Source of the DNA: a bacterium | Lineage (GTDB): Bacteria > Bacillota > Bacilli > Lactobacillales > Streptococcaceae | Length of the DNA: 64,000 bases | NCBI GenBank assembly: GCA_905221325.1 | Contig: CAJNCS010000002.1 | Location: forward strand, 124,001 to 188,000 | Reading direction: 5' to 3' | Shown: positions 52,272-61,551 of the stretch, in pieces | How positions within the stretch are numbered: position 1 is the stretch's first letter | How the letters are laid out: every line of letters begins with the position of its first letter | Translations under genes and position numbers: made by a program | Notes under the pieces: model-generated | What the model was told of the DNA's origin: nothing | The model's input: only the letters and a program-made list of their open reading frames with translations | The model's database searches: none

Positions 52272-53651
52272 ATGTTACACAACGCATTTGCCTATGTTAC
52301 AAGGAAGTTTTTCAAATCGATTGTTATCTTCCTGATTATTCTCCTCATGGCGAGCTTGAGTTTGGTCGGCTTGTCGATCAAGGGAGCTACTGCCAAGGCT
52401 TCTCAGGAGACCTTTAAAAATATCACCAATAGTTTCTCCATGCAAATCAATCGTCGCGTCAATCAAGGAACGCCACGTGGTTCTGGGAATATCAAGGGTG
52501 AGGATATCAAAAAAATCACCGAAAATAAGGCCATCGAGTCTTATGTTAAACGCATCAACGCTATCGGAGATTTGACTGGATATGACCTCATCGAAACGCC
52601 AGAAACCAAGAAAAATCTCACTGCAGACCGTGCCAAACGGTTTGGAAGCAGCTTGATGATTACAGGTGTCAATGACTCCTCTAAAGAAGACAAGTTTGTC
52701 TCTGGTTCTTATAAGCTGGTTGAAGGTGAGCACCTAACCAACGACGACAAGGACAAGATCCTCATGCACAAAGACTTGGCAGCCAAACACGGCTGGAAAG
52801 TCGGAGATAAGGTCAAACTAGACTCTAATATCTACGATGCAGACAATGAAAAAGGGGTCAAGGAAACAGTTGAAGTGACAATCAAGGGGCTCTTTGATGG
52901 TCACAATAAGTCAGCAGTAACCTACTCACAAGAACTCTATGAAAATACAGCTATCACAGACATTCACACTGCTGCAAAACTTTATGGATACACAGAAGAC
53001 ACAGCCATTTATGGTGATGCAACCTTCTTTGTAACAGCAGACAAGAACTTGGATAACGTCATGAAAGAGTTGAATGGTATCAGTGGTATCAACTGGAAGA
53101 GCTACACACTTGTGAAGAGCTCCTCTAACTACCCAGCTCTAGAGCAATCCATCTCTGGTATGTACAAGGTGGCCAACCTCCTCTTCTGGGGTAGCTTGAG
53201 CTTCTCAGTCCTTCTCCTTGCACTCTTGCTCAGCCTTTGGATCAATGCTCGTCGCAAGGAAGTGGGAATTCTCCTCTCTATCGGTCTCAAGCAGGCAAGT
53301 ATCTTGGGGCAATTCATCACCGAATCTATCTTGATTGCCATTCCTGCTCTTGTTTCTGCTTACTTCCTAGCCAACTACACAGCTCGTACAATCGGAAACA
53401 CTGTTCTTGCCAATGTCACTTCAGGTGTTGCCAAGCAAGCCAGCAAGGCAGCTCAAGCCTCAAATCTTGGTGGGGGTGCAGAAGTAGACGGCTTTAGCAA
53501 TACCTTGTCGAGCCTAGACATTTCTATTCAGACATCAGACTTTATCATCGTCTTTGTCCTTGCCTTGGTTCTAGTGGTTCTCGTTATGGCGCTTGCCTCA
53601 AGCAATCTCCTCAGAAAACAACCAAAAGAGCTCTTGCTCGATAGCGAATAA
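52272..53651 (+). CDS. vex3: ABC transporter permease Vex3
   Basis: A 459-residue FtsX/MacB-type permease, second partner of the exporter: span at about 13-35, extracellular domain to about 295, three C-terminal spans with NARRKEVGILLSIGLKQ. The loop before the last span has a low-complexity stretch (SKAAQASNLGGGAEVDG). AAAGGGAA precedes the ATG. A long hairpin follows the stop. Confidence 0.9.
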   Translation: MLHNAFAYVTRKFFKSIVIFLIILLMASLSLVGLSIKGATAKASQETFKNITNSFSMQINRRVNQGTPRGSGNIKGEDIKKITENKAIESYVKRINAIGDLTGYDLIETPETKKNLTADRAKRFGSSLMITGVNDSSKEDKFVSGSYKLVEGEHLTNDDKDKILMHKDLAAKHGWKVGDKVKLDSNIYDADNEKGVKETVEVTIKGLFDGHNKSAVTYSQELYENTAITDIHTAAKLYGYTEDTAIYGDATFFVTADKNLDNVMKELNGISGINWKSYTLVKSSSNYPALEQSISGMYKVANLLFWGSLSFSVLLLALLLSLWINARRKEVGILLSIGLKQASILGQFITESILIAIPALVSAYFLANYTARTIGNTVLANVTSGVAKQASKAAQASNLGGGAEVDGFSNTLSSLDISIQTSDFIIVFVLALVLVVLVMALASSNLLRKQPKELLLDSE

Positions 53652-53657
53652 AAAACT

Positions 53658-53707
53658 TGCTACCTATTCTCCCCTAAATGGGGTATAATATAGGTAGCAT
53701 TTTTATC
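53658..53707 (+). terminator. Terminator of vex1-2-3
   Basis: TGCTACCTAT...ATAGGTAGCA with an inner CCCC/GGGG pairing, then TTTTT. A -10-like GGTATAAT lies in the second half and may start the vncRS transcript. Confidence 0.75.
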
Positions 53708-53750
53708 TATTTCATCTTGATAGTATAAAGCCTTATCAAGATGAAATAGA
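53706..53750. repeat. Perfect 17-base inverted repeat upstream of vncR
   Basis: Arms TCTATTTCATCTTGATA (53706-53722) and its exact complement (53734-53750), 11-base loop. It lies between the vex terminator and vncR and may be an operator or an RNA hairpin in the vncR leader. Confidence 0.85.
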
Positions 53751-53791
53751 GAGATTTACAAGAAACTTAAAGGAATGTGAAACTTTTTTCT

Positions 53792-54448
53792 ATGAAAATT
53801 TTAATTGTAGAAGATGAGGAGATGATCCGTGAGGGGATAAGTGACTATTTGACGGATTGTGGTTATGAAACCATTGAGGCCGCGGACGGACAAGAAGCCT
53901 TGGAGAAATTTTCCAGCTATAAAGTTGCTTTAGTACTGCTAGATATCCAGATGCCCAAGCTGAATGGCCTAGAATTCCTAGCTGAGATTCGTAAGACCAG
54001 TCAGGTTCCTGTCTTGATGCTGACCGCCTTTCAGGATGAGGAATACAAGATGAGTGCTTTTGCTTCTCTGGCAGATGGCTATCTGGAAAAACCCTTCTCC
54101 CTCTCCCTTTTAAAAGTAAGGGTGGACGCGATTTTCAAGCGCTACTACGATACAGGACGAGTCTTCTCTTATAAGGATACCAAGGTAGACTTTGAAAGCT
54201 ATAGTGCAAGCCTCGCAGGTCAAGAAGTGGCCATTAATGCCAAGGAGTTGGAAATTCTAGACTATCTGGTGAAAAATGAAGGCCGGGCCTTGACTCGTTC
54301 TCAGATTATCGATGCCGTCTGGAAGGCGACGGATGAGGTTCCCTTTGACCGTGTCATTGATGTCTATATCAAGGAGCTGCGGAAAAAGCTAGACTTGGAT
54401 TGTATCCTCACTGTGCGCAATGTTGGTTATAAATTGGAGCGAAAATGA
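53792..54448 (+). CDS. vncR: Response regulator VncR
   Basis: A 218-residue OmpR-type regulator: receiver domain with D51 (LLDIQMP) and winged-helix DNA-binding domain (about 125-217). The start at 53792 (MKILIVEDEE) agrees with family length, although the nearest AAAGGA is 17 bases upstream; an in-frame GTG at 53777 is the alternative. It forms an operon with vncS, overlapping by four bases. Confidence 0.9.
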   Translation: MKILIVEDEEMIREGISDYLTDCGYETIEAADGQEALEKFSSYKVALVLLDIQMPKLNGLEFLAEIRKTSQVPVLMLTAFQDEEYKMSAFASLADGYLEKPFSLSLLKVRVDAIFKRYYDTGRVFSYKDTKVDFESYSASLAGQEVAINAKELEILDYLVKNEGRALTRSQIIDAVWKATDEVPFDRVIDVYIKELRKKLDLDCILTVRNVGYKLERK

Positions 54449-55773
54449 GACGAACAGGTTTATTTACAAAGATATTTATCTACACCTTCTCGATTTTTAG
54501 TGTTCTGGTTATTTGTCTTCATTTAGCTATTTATTTTCTCTTTCCATCGACTTATCTAAGTCATCGTCAGGAAACCATTGGTCAGAAAGCAACAGCCATT
54601 GCCCAGTCCCTAGATGGAAAAGATAGGCAAAGCATCGAGCAAGTGTTGGACTTGTATTCCCAGACCAGTGATATCAAAGGAGCTGTCAAGGGAGAAATGA
54701 CCGAAGACAAGTTAGAAGTCAAGGACAATCTTCCTCTGGACACGGATCGCCAGACCACTTCTCTCTTTATCGAGGAGCGTGAGGTGAAAACGCAAGATGG
54801 TAGCACTATGACTCTTCAATTTTTATCTTCCATGGATTTGCAAAAGGAAGCAGAGCAGATTAGTCTCCAGTTTCTTCCCTATACCTTGTTGGCATCCTTT
54901 CTGATTTCTCTCTTGGTGGCCTACATTTATGCTCGGACCATTGTTGCCCCGATTTTGGAAATCAAGCGGGTGACCCGTAGAATGATGGAACTAGATGCTC
55001 AAGTGCGATTACGTGTGGATTCTAAGGATGAAATTGGTAATCTCAAGGAACAAATCAATAGCCTCTACCAGCACCTTTTGACAGTTATTGCGGACTTGCA
55101 TGAGAAGAATGAAGCTATTCTCCAGCTTGAAAAGATGAAGGTAGAATTTCTACGAGGGGCTTCTCATGAATTGAAAACTCCTCTGGCTAGTTTGAAAATC
55201 CTAATCGAAAATATGAAAGAAAATATCGGTCGTTATAAGGATAGAGACCACTATCTTGGAGTTGCCTTGGGGATTGTGGATGACCTCAGTCACCACGTTC
55301 TCCAGATATTGTCTCTTTCTTCTGTTCAGGAATTGCGAGACGAGAAAGAAGAGGTTGACCTCCTTCAGATGACGCAAAGTCTGGTCAAGGATTATGCTTT
55401 ACTCGCCAAGGAGAGAGAACTTCATGTAGACATTAGCCTAACCCATCAGCAGGCTTACATAAATCCATCTGTGATGAAGTTGATCCTATCTAATCTCATC
55501 AGCAATGCCATCAAGCACTCCACTCTAGGCGGCTTGGTCCGCATCGGGGAGAGAGAAGGAGACCTATTTATCGAGAATAGCTGTAGTCCTGAAGAACAAG
55601 AAAAACTGGCACAGTCTTTTTCTGACAATGCTAGTCGCAAGGCCAAGGGTTCGGGGATGGGACTCTTTGTGGTCAAAAGTTTATTAGAACATGAGAAATT
55701 ACCTTATCATTTTGAGATGCAAGATGATCGCTTGACCTTTTTCATACGTTATCCTAAAGTCACTCAGGACTAA
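54445..55773 (+). CDS. vncS: Sensor histidine kinase VncS
   Basis: A 442-residue two-span sensor kinase: span 1 about 11-34, extracellular sensor about 35-145, span 2 about 146-165, HAMP, dimerisation/phosphoacceptor H241 (GASHELKTPLASL), then N (SNAIKH) and G (GSGMGLFVVKS) boxes. It resembles VanS-type kinases; VncRS was first described in S. pneumoniae in connection with vancomycin tolerance, a link that has since been questioned. It overlaps vncR by ATGA. Confidence 0.9.
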   Translation: MRRTGLFTKIFIYTFSIFSVLVICLHLAIYFLFPSTYLSHRQETIGQKATAIAQSLDGKDRQSIEQVLDLYSQTSDIKGAVKGEMTEDKLEVKDNLPLDTDRQTTSLFIEEREVKTQDGSTMTLQFLSSMDLQKEAEQISLQFLPYTLLASFLISLLVAYIYARTIVAPILEIKRVTRRMMELDAQVRLRVDSKDEIGNLKEQINSLYQHLLTVIADLHEKNEAILQLEKMKVEFLRGASHELKTPLASLKILIENMKENIGRYKDRDHYLGVALGIVDDLSHHVLQILSLSSVQELRDEKEEVDLLQMTQSLVKDYALLAKERELHVDISLTHQQAYINPSVMKLILSNLISNAIKHSTLGGLVRIGEREGDLFIENSCSPEEQEKLAQSFSDNASRKAKGSGMGLFVVKSLLEHEKLPYHFEMQDDRLTFFIRYPKVTQD

Positions 55774-55855
55774 GGAGAAGAAAGGGTTTACATTGATTGG
55801 ATTGGAAGAAATTCAATCTAAAGTATGGGAAAAACTAGCTTTTTTTACCAAAAAG

Positions 55856-55864
55856 TGATAAAAT
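55856..55864 (+). promoter_or_regulatory. Extended -10 promoter of fba
   Basis: TGATAAAAT, about 48 bases before the start codon. Confidence 0.6.
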
Positions 55865-55912
55865 GAACAATGTAAATGGGATGTCCCAAAAAATATATAG
55901 GAGGCCTGACAA

Positions 55913-56794
55913 ATGGCAATCGTTTCAGCAGAAAAATTTGTCCAAGCAGCTCGTGACAACGGTTATGCAGTTGGTGGATTTAATACAAACAACCTTGAGT
56001 GGACTCAAGCTATCTTGCGCGCAGCAGAAGCTAAAAAAGCTCCAGTTTTGATCCAAACTTCAATGGGTGCTGCTAAATACATGGGTGGTTACAAAGTTGC
56101 TCGCAACTTGATCGCTAACCTCGTTGAATCAATGGGTATCACTGTACCAGTAGCTATCCACCTTGACCACGGTCACTACGAAGATGCACTTGAGTGTATC
56201 CGAGTTGGTTATACTTCAGTTATGTTTGACGGTTCACACCTTCCAGTTGAAGAAAACCTTGAAAAAGCTCGTAAAGTTGTAGAATTTGCTCATGCAAATG
56301 GCGTGTCAGTAGAAGCTGAAGTTGGTACTATCGGTGGTGAAGAAGACGGAATCATTGGTGATGGCGAATTGGCTCCAATTGAAGATGCTAAAGCAATGGT
56401 TGCAACTGGTATCGACTTCTTGGCAGCTGGTATCGGTAACATCCACGGTCCATACCCTGCAAACTGGAAAGGTCTTCACCTTGACCACTTGCAAAAATTG
56501 ACTGAAGCTGTACCAGGATTCCCAATCGTATTGCACGGTGGTTCAGGTATCCCTGATGACCAAATCCAAGCAGCTATCAAACTTGGTGTTGCCAAAGTTA
56601 ACGTTAACACTGAATGCCAAATCGCATTTGCTAACGCAACTCGTAAATTTGCTCGTGACTACGAAGCAAACGAAGCAGAATACGACAAGAAGAAACTCTT
56701 CGACCCACGTAAATTCTTGGCTGACGGTGTAAAAGCTATCCAAGCATCAGTTGAAGAACGTATCGACGTATTCGGTTCAGAAGGTAAAGCATAA
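55913..56794 (+). CDS. fba: Class II fructose-bisphosphate aldolase
   Basis: A 293-residue zinc aldolase of glycolysis. HLDHGHYE (zinc ligands and catalytic region, about 81-88), GTIGGEEDG and NVNTECQ (phosphate binding) are in place. Codon use shows high expression. TAGGAGG precedes the ATG with a seven-base spacing. A terminator follows. Confidence 0.96.
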   Translation: MAIVSAEKFVQAARDNGYAVGGFNTNNLEWTQAILRAAEAKKAPVLIQTSMGAAKYMGGYKVARNLIANLVESMGITVPVAIHLDHGHYEDALECIRVGYTSVMFDGSHLPVEENLEKARKVVEFAHANGVSVEAEVGTIGGEEDGIIGDGELAPIEDAKAMVATGIDFLAAGIGNIHGPYPANWKGLHLDHLQKLTEAVPGFPIVLHGGSGIPDDQIQAAIKLGVAKVNVNTECQIAFANATRKFARDYEANEAEYDKKKLFDPRKFLADGVKAIQASVEERIDVFGSEGKA

Positions 56795-56816
56795 TCTAGC
56801 TGAACAATACATACAG

Positions 56817-56843
56817 AACCTGCCCATTGGGTGGGTTTTTTGT
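56817..56843 (+). terminator. Terminator of fba
   Basis: AACCTGCCCA / TGGGTGGGTT stem (with two G-T pairs), then TTTT. Confidence 0.88.
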
Positions 56844-56956
56844 GTGGTGGAAATAAATTATTTTTCAAGTTTAGGAGGTGGAATTTAATTTGATTCTAAG
56901 AAATTTTTTAATTTATGATAAAATAATATCAGGCTTTCAAAGAGAGGAGGAGAGTC

Positions 56957-57349
56957 ATGAGTTCAGCAGATTTTATCTTTTTAGATGGTTATGAAAATGC
57001 AGAATTTGATATCCAAGCATTTTGTGCTGCGCTGAGAGGGAGGTTTTCAGGTGTGATTATAAGGGAAGAAAACGATCATGAAAAAGCCTATCGTCTTTTA
57101 TGGGATTACCAAAGTCCCGAGGTCTCAGTTGAGGGTGCTTTGAATCGAAAAAATGATGTCTTCGTTATAAACTACTTTGATTCAAAAAATCGGTTACAAG
57201 ATTATGCCGCCTATATCCTCTGGCTTCGGGAATGGTTTCCATCAGATCAGAAGGTTCTCTTTTGTGATGAGGGCTACACGAAGATATTTCCTATTCCTCA
57301 CGACATATCTACAAAGGAGATTGAAATGAAACTTCATAATGAAGGATAA
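56957..57349 (+). CDS. Hypothetical protein next to the McrBC locus
   Basis: A 130-residue soluble, acidic protein with several aromatic clusters (YAAYILWLREWFP). I do not recognise a domain. GAGGAGGAGAG lies before the ATG and TGATAAAAT about 40 bases upstream may be the promoter. It sits between the fba terminator and the mcrBC pair. Its base composition is closer to that of the housekeeping genes than to mcrBC, so it may be an old neighbour of fba rather than part of the restriction locus. Confidence 0.7.
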   Translation: MSSADFIFLDGYENAEFDIQAFCAALRGRFSGVIIREENDHEKAYRLLWDYQSPEVSVEGALNRKNDVFVINYFDSKNRLQDYAAYILWLREWFPSDQKVLFCDEGYTKIFPIPHDISTKEIEMKLHNEG

Positions 57350-57511
57350 AAAAGTGAATCGAATAGATTCATTATTGAATTTCAAAGTATCAGAAGGAAT
57401 CATTTGAGGCGACAAAGGTCACCTTTTTGTGTGCTGTTGAAGTTGATTAAAGATAGCGAAATTTTTATCGTATATGTATAGCAATGTTGCATCGTATTGG
57501 AAAGGTTTTCG

Positions 57512-57520
57512 TGCTATAAT
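57512..57520 (+). promoter_or_regulatory. Extended -10 promoter of mcrBC
   Basis: TGCTATAAT, 64 bases before the proposed mcrB start. Confidence 0.6.
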
Positions 57521-57583
57521 ATTAATTAACAATAAAAGTTAGTACATCAAAAATTACTAGAGATGTGGAATGTGAGGTTTAAG

Positions 57584-59281
57584 ATGAGACAAGCAGGACA
57601 ATTTGATTGGGTAGATTTTTATAAAGAATTTGCGTTTAAACTTGTGAGCTATAAAGAGAAAAGGGCAGAGCTCATTCAAAAGGTTAAGGCAATTTATCAA
57701 ATGACGGGCATTTCAATGCCAACCTTGGACAAGGACAACAATATCATGGATATTGACCCTTTTACAATTTTTGGTCTATTCAATAAAGGGTTGAAAAATG
57801 AAAATCGGATTAAAATTTTGACTGCTATTGCAGAATTATTTGAATTGTCTCATGATGTTCCAACTTCATTCGACAGTATTCCTGTTCTTAACACACAGAA
57901 TGCAACCTACTATCTTTTTTATGCAGATAGAGGGGATAGCGATATTGATGATTTGTGGGAGCTTTTTATAGCGGCATTAGCTTATTCCGAAGATCCATCA
58001 TCTGAAAATAAGGAGATTTTCTCAGGATATTTTAATAAAGTCATCAATAGAAAAAATAATGGCAATGCTAAAATTACGATGGGTTTATATTGGATTGCCC
58101 CAAATTCATTTCTGAATCTAGATAGTCGAAATAGATGGTATATTTACGAATCCGGGAAATTACCTCTAGAATTAGTCCATAAACTCCCAAAGGTGAATTC
58201 GAAAGTTTCAGCATCAGACTATTTTTCTATTGTTGACTCACTTAAAAACTATTTAGATAGTCCACAATCTGAATTGAAAAACTTCAATGAATTGTCTTTT
58301 GAAGCTTGGAAGTATTCTGAACAGGTGAATAAAGAAGAACAAGCGAAAAAAGAAGTTAGTGAGAGTTCAGCACCTACATACAATCTAGCATCGGAAGACA
58401 CAAAAGAATTTGAAAAAGGAGATACTAGCTACGCTAGAGAAGATTTTCTAAAAGAAGTTTTTGTATCAGCAGAGAATTATGATCGATTGGCAACGATTCT
58501 TCGCCTTAAGAAGAACATCATATTGGAGGGGGCTCCGGGTGTTGGAAAAACATTTACTGCTGATCGACTAGCTTACTCACTGATGGGTGAAAAAGCGATC
58601 GATAGGGTAAAGATGGTTCAGTTTCACCAAAGTTACTCGTACGAAGACTTTATTATGGGATTTAGACCTTCTGCCAGTGGTTTTGAACTAAGAAAAGGTC
58701 CCTTCTATCAATTTTGTAAACAGGCTGAGGGCGATGAAAGCAATGATTATTTCTTTATCATTGACGAAATTAATCGAGGAAATTTGAGCAAGATATTTGG
58801 TGAATTGTTTATGCTTATCGAAATGGATAAGCGAGGAAGAGATCTACAGCTTCTTTATTCGGATGAACAGTTCTCAATTCCGGAGAACTTATACATTATT
58901 GGTATGATGAATACTGCCGATCGTAGCTTAGCCATGCTAGATTTTGCCTTGAGACGAAGATTTGCATTTTTTGAGTTGAAACCAGGATTTGATTCGGATG
59001 GCTTCAAAGAATATCAATCACACTTGAAGAATGAAAAATTTGATGCATTAATAAATACTGTGAAGCATCTAAATGAAATCATCGCTTCTGATGAAAGTTT
59101 AGGAGAGGGTTTTTGCATAGGCCATAGTTATTTTTGTAATCTAATACCGAATAGTATCGACCAACAAGTTCTTTCGAGTATTGTAGAGTATGAACTGATA
59201 CCTCTTTTAAAGGAGTATTGGTTTGATGAACCTAGCTTAGTTAAAGAATGGAGTGGCAATCTAAGGAGTGCGATTAAGTGA
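57584..59281 (+). CDS. mcrB: McrB-like AAA GTPase of a type IV restriction system
   Basis: A 565-residue protein. The C-terminal AAA module (about 290-560) has Walker A GAPGVGKT (316-323), the QFHQSYSYEDFI block (346-357), Walker B FFIIDEINRG (390-399) and MNTADRS (442-448), the GTP-specificity signature of McrB. The N-terminal ~250 residues, which should read the modified DNA, are not the DUF3578 or EVE type I would recognise; a charged linker (about 248-285) joins the two. I place the start at 57584 because GAGG lies six bases upstream; 57563 is possible. The stop overlaps the mcrC GTG. Confidence 0.88.
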   Translation: MRQAGQFDWVDFYKEFAFKLVSYKEKRAELIQKVKAIYQMTGISMPTLDKDNNIMDIDPFTIFGLFNKGLKNENRIKILTAIAELFELSHDVPTSFDSIPVLNTQNATYYLFYADRGDSDIDDLWELFIAALAYSEDPSSENKEIFSGYFNKVINRKNNGNAKITMGLYWIAPNSFLNLDSRNRWYIYESGKLPLELVHKLPKVNSKVSASDYFSIVDSLKNYLDSPQSELKNFNELSFEAWKYSEQVNKEEQAKKEVSESSAPTYNLASEDTKEFEKGDTSYAREDFLKEVFVSAENYDRLATILRLKKNIILEGAPGVGKTFTADRLAYSLMGEKAIDRVKMVQFHQSYSYEDFIMGFRPSASGFELRKGPFYQFCKQAEGDESNDYFFIIDEINRGNLSKIFGELFMLIEMDKRGRDLQLLYSDEQFSIPENLYIIGMMNTADRSLAMLDFALRRRFAFFELKPGFDSDGFKEYQSHLKNEKFDALINTVKHLNEIIASDESLGEGFCIGHSYFCNLIPNSIDQQVLSSIVEYELIPLLKEYWFDEPSLVKEWSGNLRSAIK

Positions 59282-60327
59282 TACCGATAAAGAATGTTTA
59301 TTACATGCTGACTTATGCTTTTAAGGTTCTTAAGGGGCAAGGATATCAGAAACTTGCCACAGAGGAGTTTCATCATACGGCTGATTTGATGAGTGCTATC
59401 TTGGCTAAAGGAATTGCCATACAGCTTAAGAGAGGACTGGGAAAGGAATACCTTGCTCAAGTGGAAGAACTCTCTACACTAAGGGGAAAAATTGAGATTA
59501 CAGAGTCAATCAAAAGTCAATGTACTCTTGGGAAGAAAATATTTTGTACTTATGAAGAGTTTTCAGTAAATAATAGGATGAACCGTATTATAAAATCAAC
59601 GGTCAATCTTCTGTTGAAAGCAGATATCTCCAAGGATAGGAAGAAAGAATTGCGGAAATTGATGGTTTATTTCCGTGATGTTGAACCGATTGATTTGGAA
59701 ACTGTTAACTGGAACCTGCAATACAACAAAAATAACCAATCTTATAGAATGATGATTGCCATTTGCTATTTAGTGGTAAAAGGTTTATTGCAAACAACAT
59801 CAGATGGTAACATGAAGATGATGAGTTTCTTGGATGAGCGACGAATGAACAGATTGTATGAAAAATTTATCCTTGAGTATTATAAAAAACATTATCCAGA
59901 ATTAAATGCGAGTGCAGCACAGATACCGTGGGCGTTAGACGATGGTATCGGTGAGATGCTCCCTATCATGCAAAGTGATATTCAGCTTCAAAAAGAGAAT
60001 TCTATCTTGATTATTGATGCTAAATACTACAAAAGTACAACTCAAATGAATTTTAAAAAGTATTCTCTCCACTCCAACAATCTTTATCAGATTTTTACAT
60101 ATGTCAAAAATAGAGAATACCAAAATCAAGAACATGGTAGCAAAGTGTCGGGGATGTTGCTCTATGCAAAGACAGATGAAGTAGTTCAACCAGATAATGT
60201 CTATCAAATGCACGGTAATCAAATCAGTGTTCAGACTTTAGACTTAAATATTTCCTTTAAAGAAATAGCGAATCAATTGGATACCATTGTTGTATCACAT
60301 TTTGGAAATGTAAAAAAGTTCCGATGA
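59278..60327 (+). CDS. mcrC: McrC-like nuclease of a type IV restriction system
   Basis: A 349-residue McrC. The C-terminal PD-(D/E)xK nuclease site is D234, D247 and K249 (SDIQLQ ... LIIDAKYY). The N-terminal part (about 1-200) with YEEFSVNNRMNRIIK and LYEKFILEYY is the McrB-binding region of the family. GTG start inside the mcrB stop codon (GTGA), so translation is coupled. Together the two should cleave DNA carrying modified cytosines or other foreign marks. Confidence 0.88.
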   Translation: MIPIKNVYYMLTYAFKVLKGQGYQKLATEEFHHTADLMSAILAKGIAIQLKRGLGKEYLAQVEELSTLRGKIEITESIKSQCTLGKKIFCTYEEFSVNNRMNRIIKSTVNLLLKADISKDRKKELRKLMVYFRDVEPIDLETVNWNLQYNKNNQSYRMMIAICYLVVKGLLQTTSDGNMKMMSFLDERRMNRLYEKFILEYYKKHYPELNASAAQIPWALDDGIGEMLPIMQSDIQLQKENSILIIDAKYYKSTTQMNFKKYSLHSNNLYQIFTYVKNREYQNQEHGSKVSGMLLYAKTDEVVQPDNVYQMHGNQISVQTLDLNISFKEIANQLDTIVVSHFGNVKKFR

Positions 60328-60412
60328 AGCAGCGGAGAGTGAATCTAGTCGTTTTCAAGATATTCGATCACTGGGATATTCTATGCTTTCTTTCCTATCC
60401 CACAAAAAACAC

Positions 60413-60441
60413 TTGTTTTCCCTTCTTAATTACTTTATAAT
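60413..60441 (+). promoter_or_regulatory. Promoter of the ABC-2 exporter operon
   Basis: TTGTTT (60413-60418), 17-base spacer, TATAAT (60436-60441). A hairpin TGGGATA/TATCCCA (about 60372-60402) lies just upstream. Confidence 0.78.
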
Positions 60442-60491
60442 AGAGTGTTACTGAGGCCTTCTAATGTGATAAAGAAGGCAGATTTTAGAAG

Positions 60492-60545
60492 ATGAGAAAT
60501 TGGCTTTTTGTATTTAGAGGACACGGTTTGTTGATTTCTTACTAA
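60492..60545 (+). CDS. Possible 17-residue upstream ORF in the ABC-2 leader
   Basis: ATG at 60492 opens MRNWLFVFRGHGLLISY and stops 12 bases before the ATPase start. The ribosome site is poor. It may be chance; recorded because the ~110-base leader otherwise lacks content. Confidence 0.25.
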   Translation: MRNWLFVFRGHGLLISY

Positions 60546-60557
60546 GGGGAGATAGAT

Positions 60558-61550
60558 ATGGCAATGATAGAAGTGGAACATCTTCAGAAAAATTTTGTGA
60601 AGACAGTGAAGGAGCCGGGGTTAAAGGGAGCTTTGCGCTCCTTTATTCATCCTGAAAAGCAGACCTTTGAAGCAGTCAAGGATTTGACTTTTGAGGTTCC
60701 AAAAGGGCAGATTTTAGGATTTATCGGGGCAAATGGTGCTGGGAAGTCGACAACCATCAAAATGCTGACTGGGATTTTGAAACCGACATCTGGTTTTTGT
60801 CGGATTAATGGCAAGATTCCGCAGGACAATCGTCAGGACTATGTCAAGGATATTGGTGTGGTCTTTGGGCAACGCACCCAGCTATGGTGGGATTTGGCTC
60901 TGCAAGAGACCTACACGGTTTTGAAAGAGATTTACGATGTGCCAGACTCGCTCTTTCATAAGCGCATGGACTTTTTAAATGAAGTCTTGGATTTGAAGGA
61001 ATTTATCAAAGATCCCGTGCGGACTCTTTCACTGGGTCAACGGATGAGGGCGGATATTGCGGCTTCCTTGCTCCACAATCCCAAGGTTCTCTTTTTAGAT
61101 GAGCCGACTATTGGTTTGGATGTTTCGGTCAAGGATAATATTCGTCGGGCCATTACCCAGATCAATCAGGAGGAAGAAACAACTATCCTCTTGACCACTC
61201 ATGACTTGAGTGATATTGAGCAACTCTGTGATCGGATTTTCATGATTGACAAGGGGCAGGAGATTTTTGATGGAACGGTGAGCCAGCTCAAGGAAACCTT
61301 TGGTAAGATGAAGACTCTTTCCTTTGAATTGGTGCCAGGGCAAAGTCATCTCGTCTCTCACTATGAAGGCCTGCCTGATATGACTATTGAAAAACAAGGA
61401 AATAGCCTCAATATTGAGTTTGATAGTTCCCGCTACCAATCGGCTGATATTATCAAACAAACCCTGTCTGATTTTGAAATCCGCGATTTGAAGATGGTGG
61501 ATACGGATATTGAGGATATTATCCGTCGCTTCTACCGAAAGGAGCTCTAA
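60558..61550 (+). CDS. ABC-2 exporter ATP-binding protein
   Basis: A 330-residue ATPase: Walker A GANGAGKST (57-65), Q-loop region with VFGQRTQLWWDLA, signature LSLGQRMR, Walker B VLFLDEPTIGLD. The VFGQRTQLWWDL stretch and the C-terminal domain are typical of the group that works with DUF990-type (ABC2_membrane_6) permeases, which the next two genes encode. GGGGAGA precedes the ATG. Substrate unknown. Confidence 0.9.
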   Translation: MAMIEVEHLQKNFVKTVKEPGLKGALRSFIHPEKQTFEAVKDLTFEVPKGQILGFIGANGAGKSTTIKMLTGILKPTSGFCRINGKIPQDNRQDYVKDIGVVFGQRTQLWWDLALQETYTVLKEIYDVPDSLFHKRMDFLNEVLDLKEFIKDPVRTLSLGQRMRADIAASLLHNPKVLFLDEPTIGLDVSVKDNIRRAITQINQEEETTILLTTHDLSDIEQLCDRIFMIDKGQEIFDGTVSQLKETFGKMKTLSFELVPGQSHLVSHYEGLPDMTIEKQGNSLNIEFDSSRYQSADIIKQTLSDFEIRDLKMVDTDIEDIIRRFYRKEL

Positions 61551-61551
61551 G

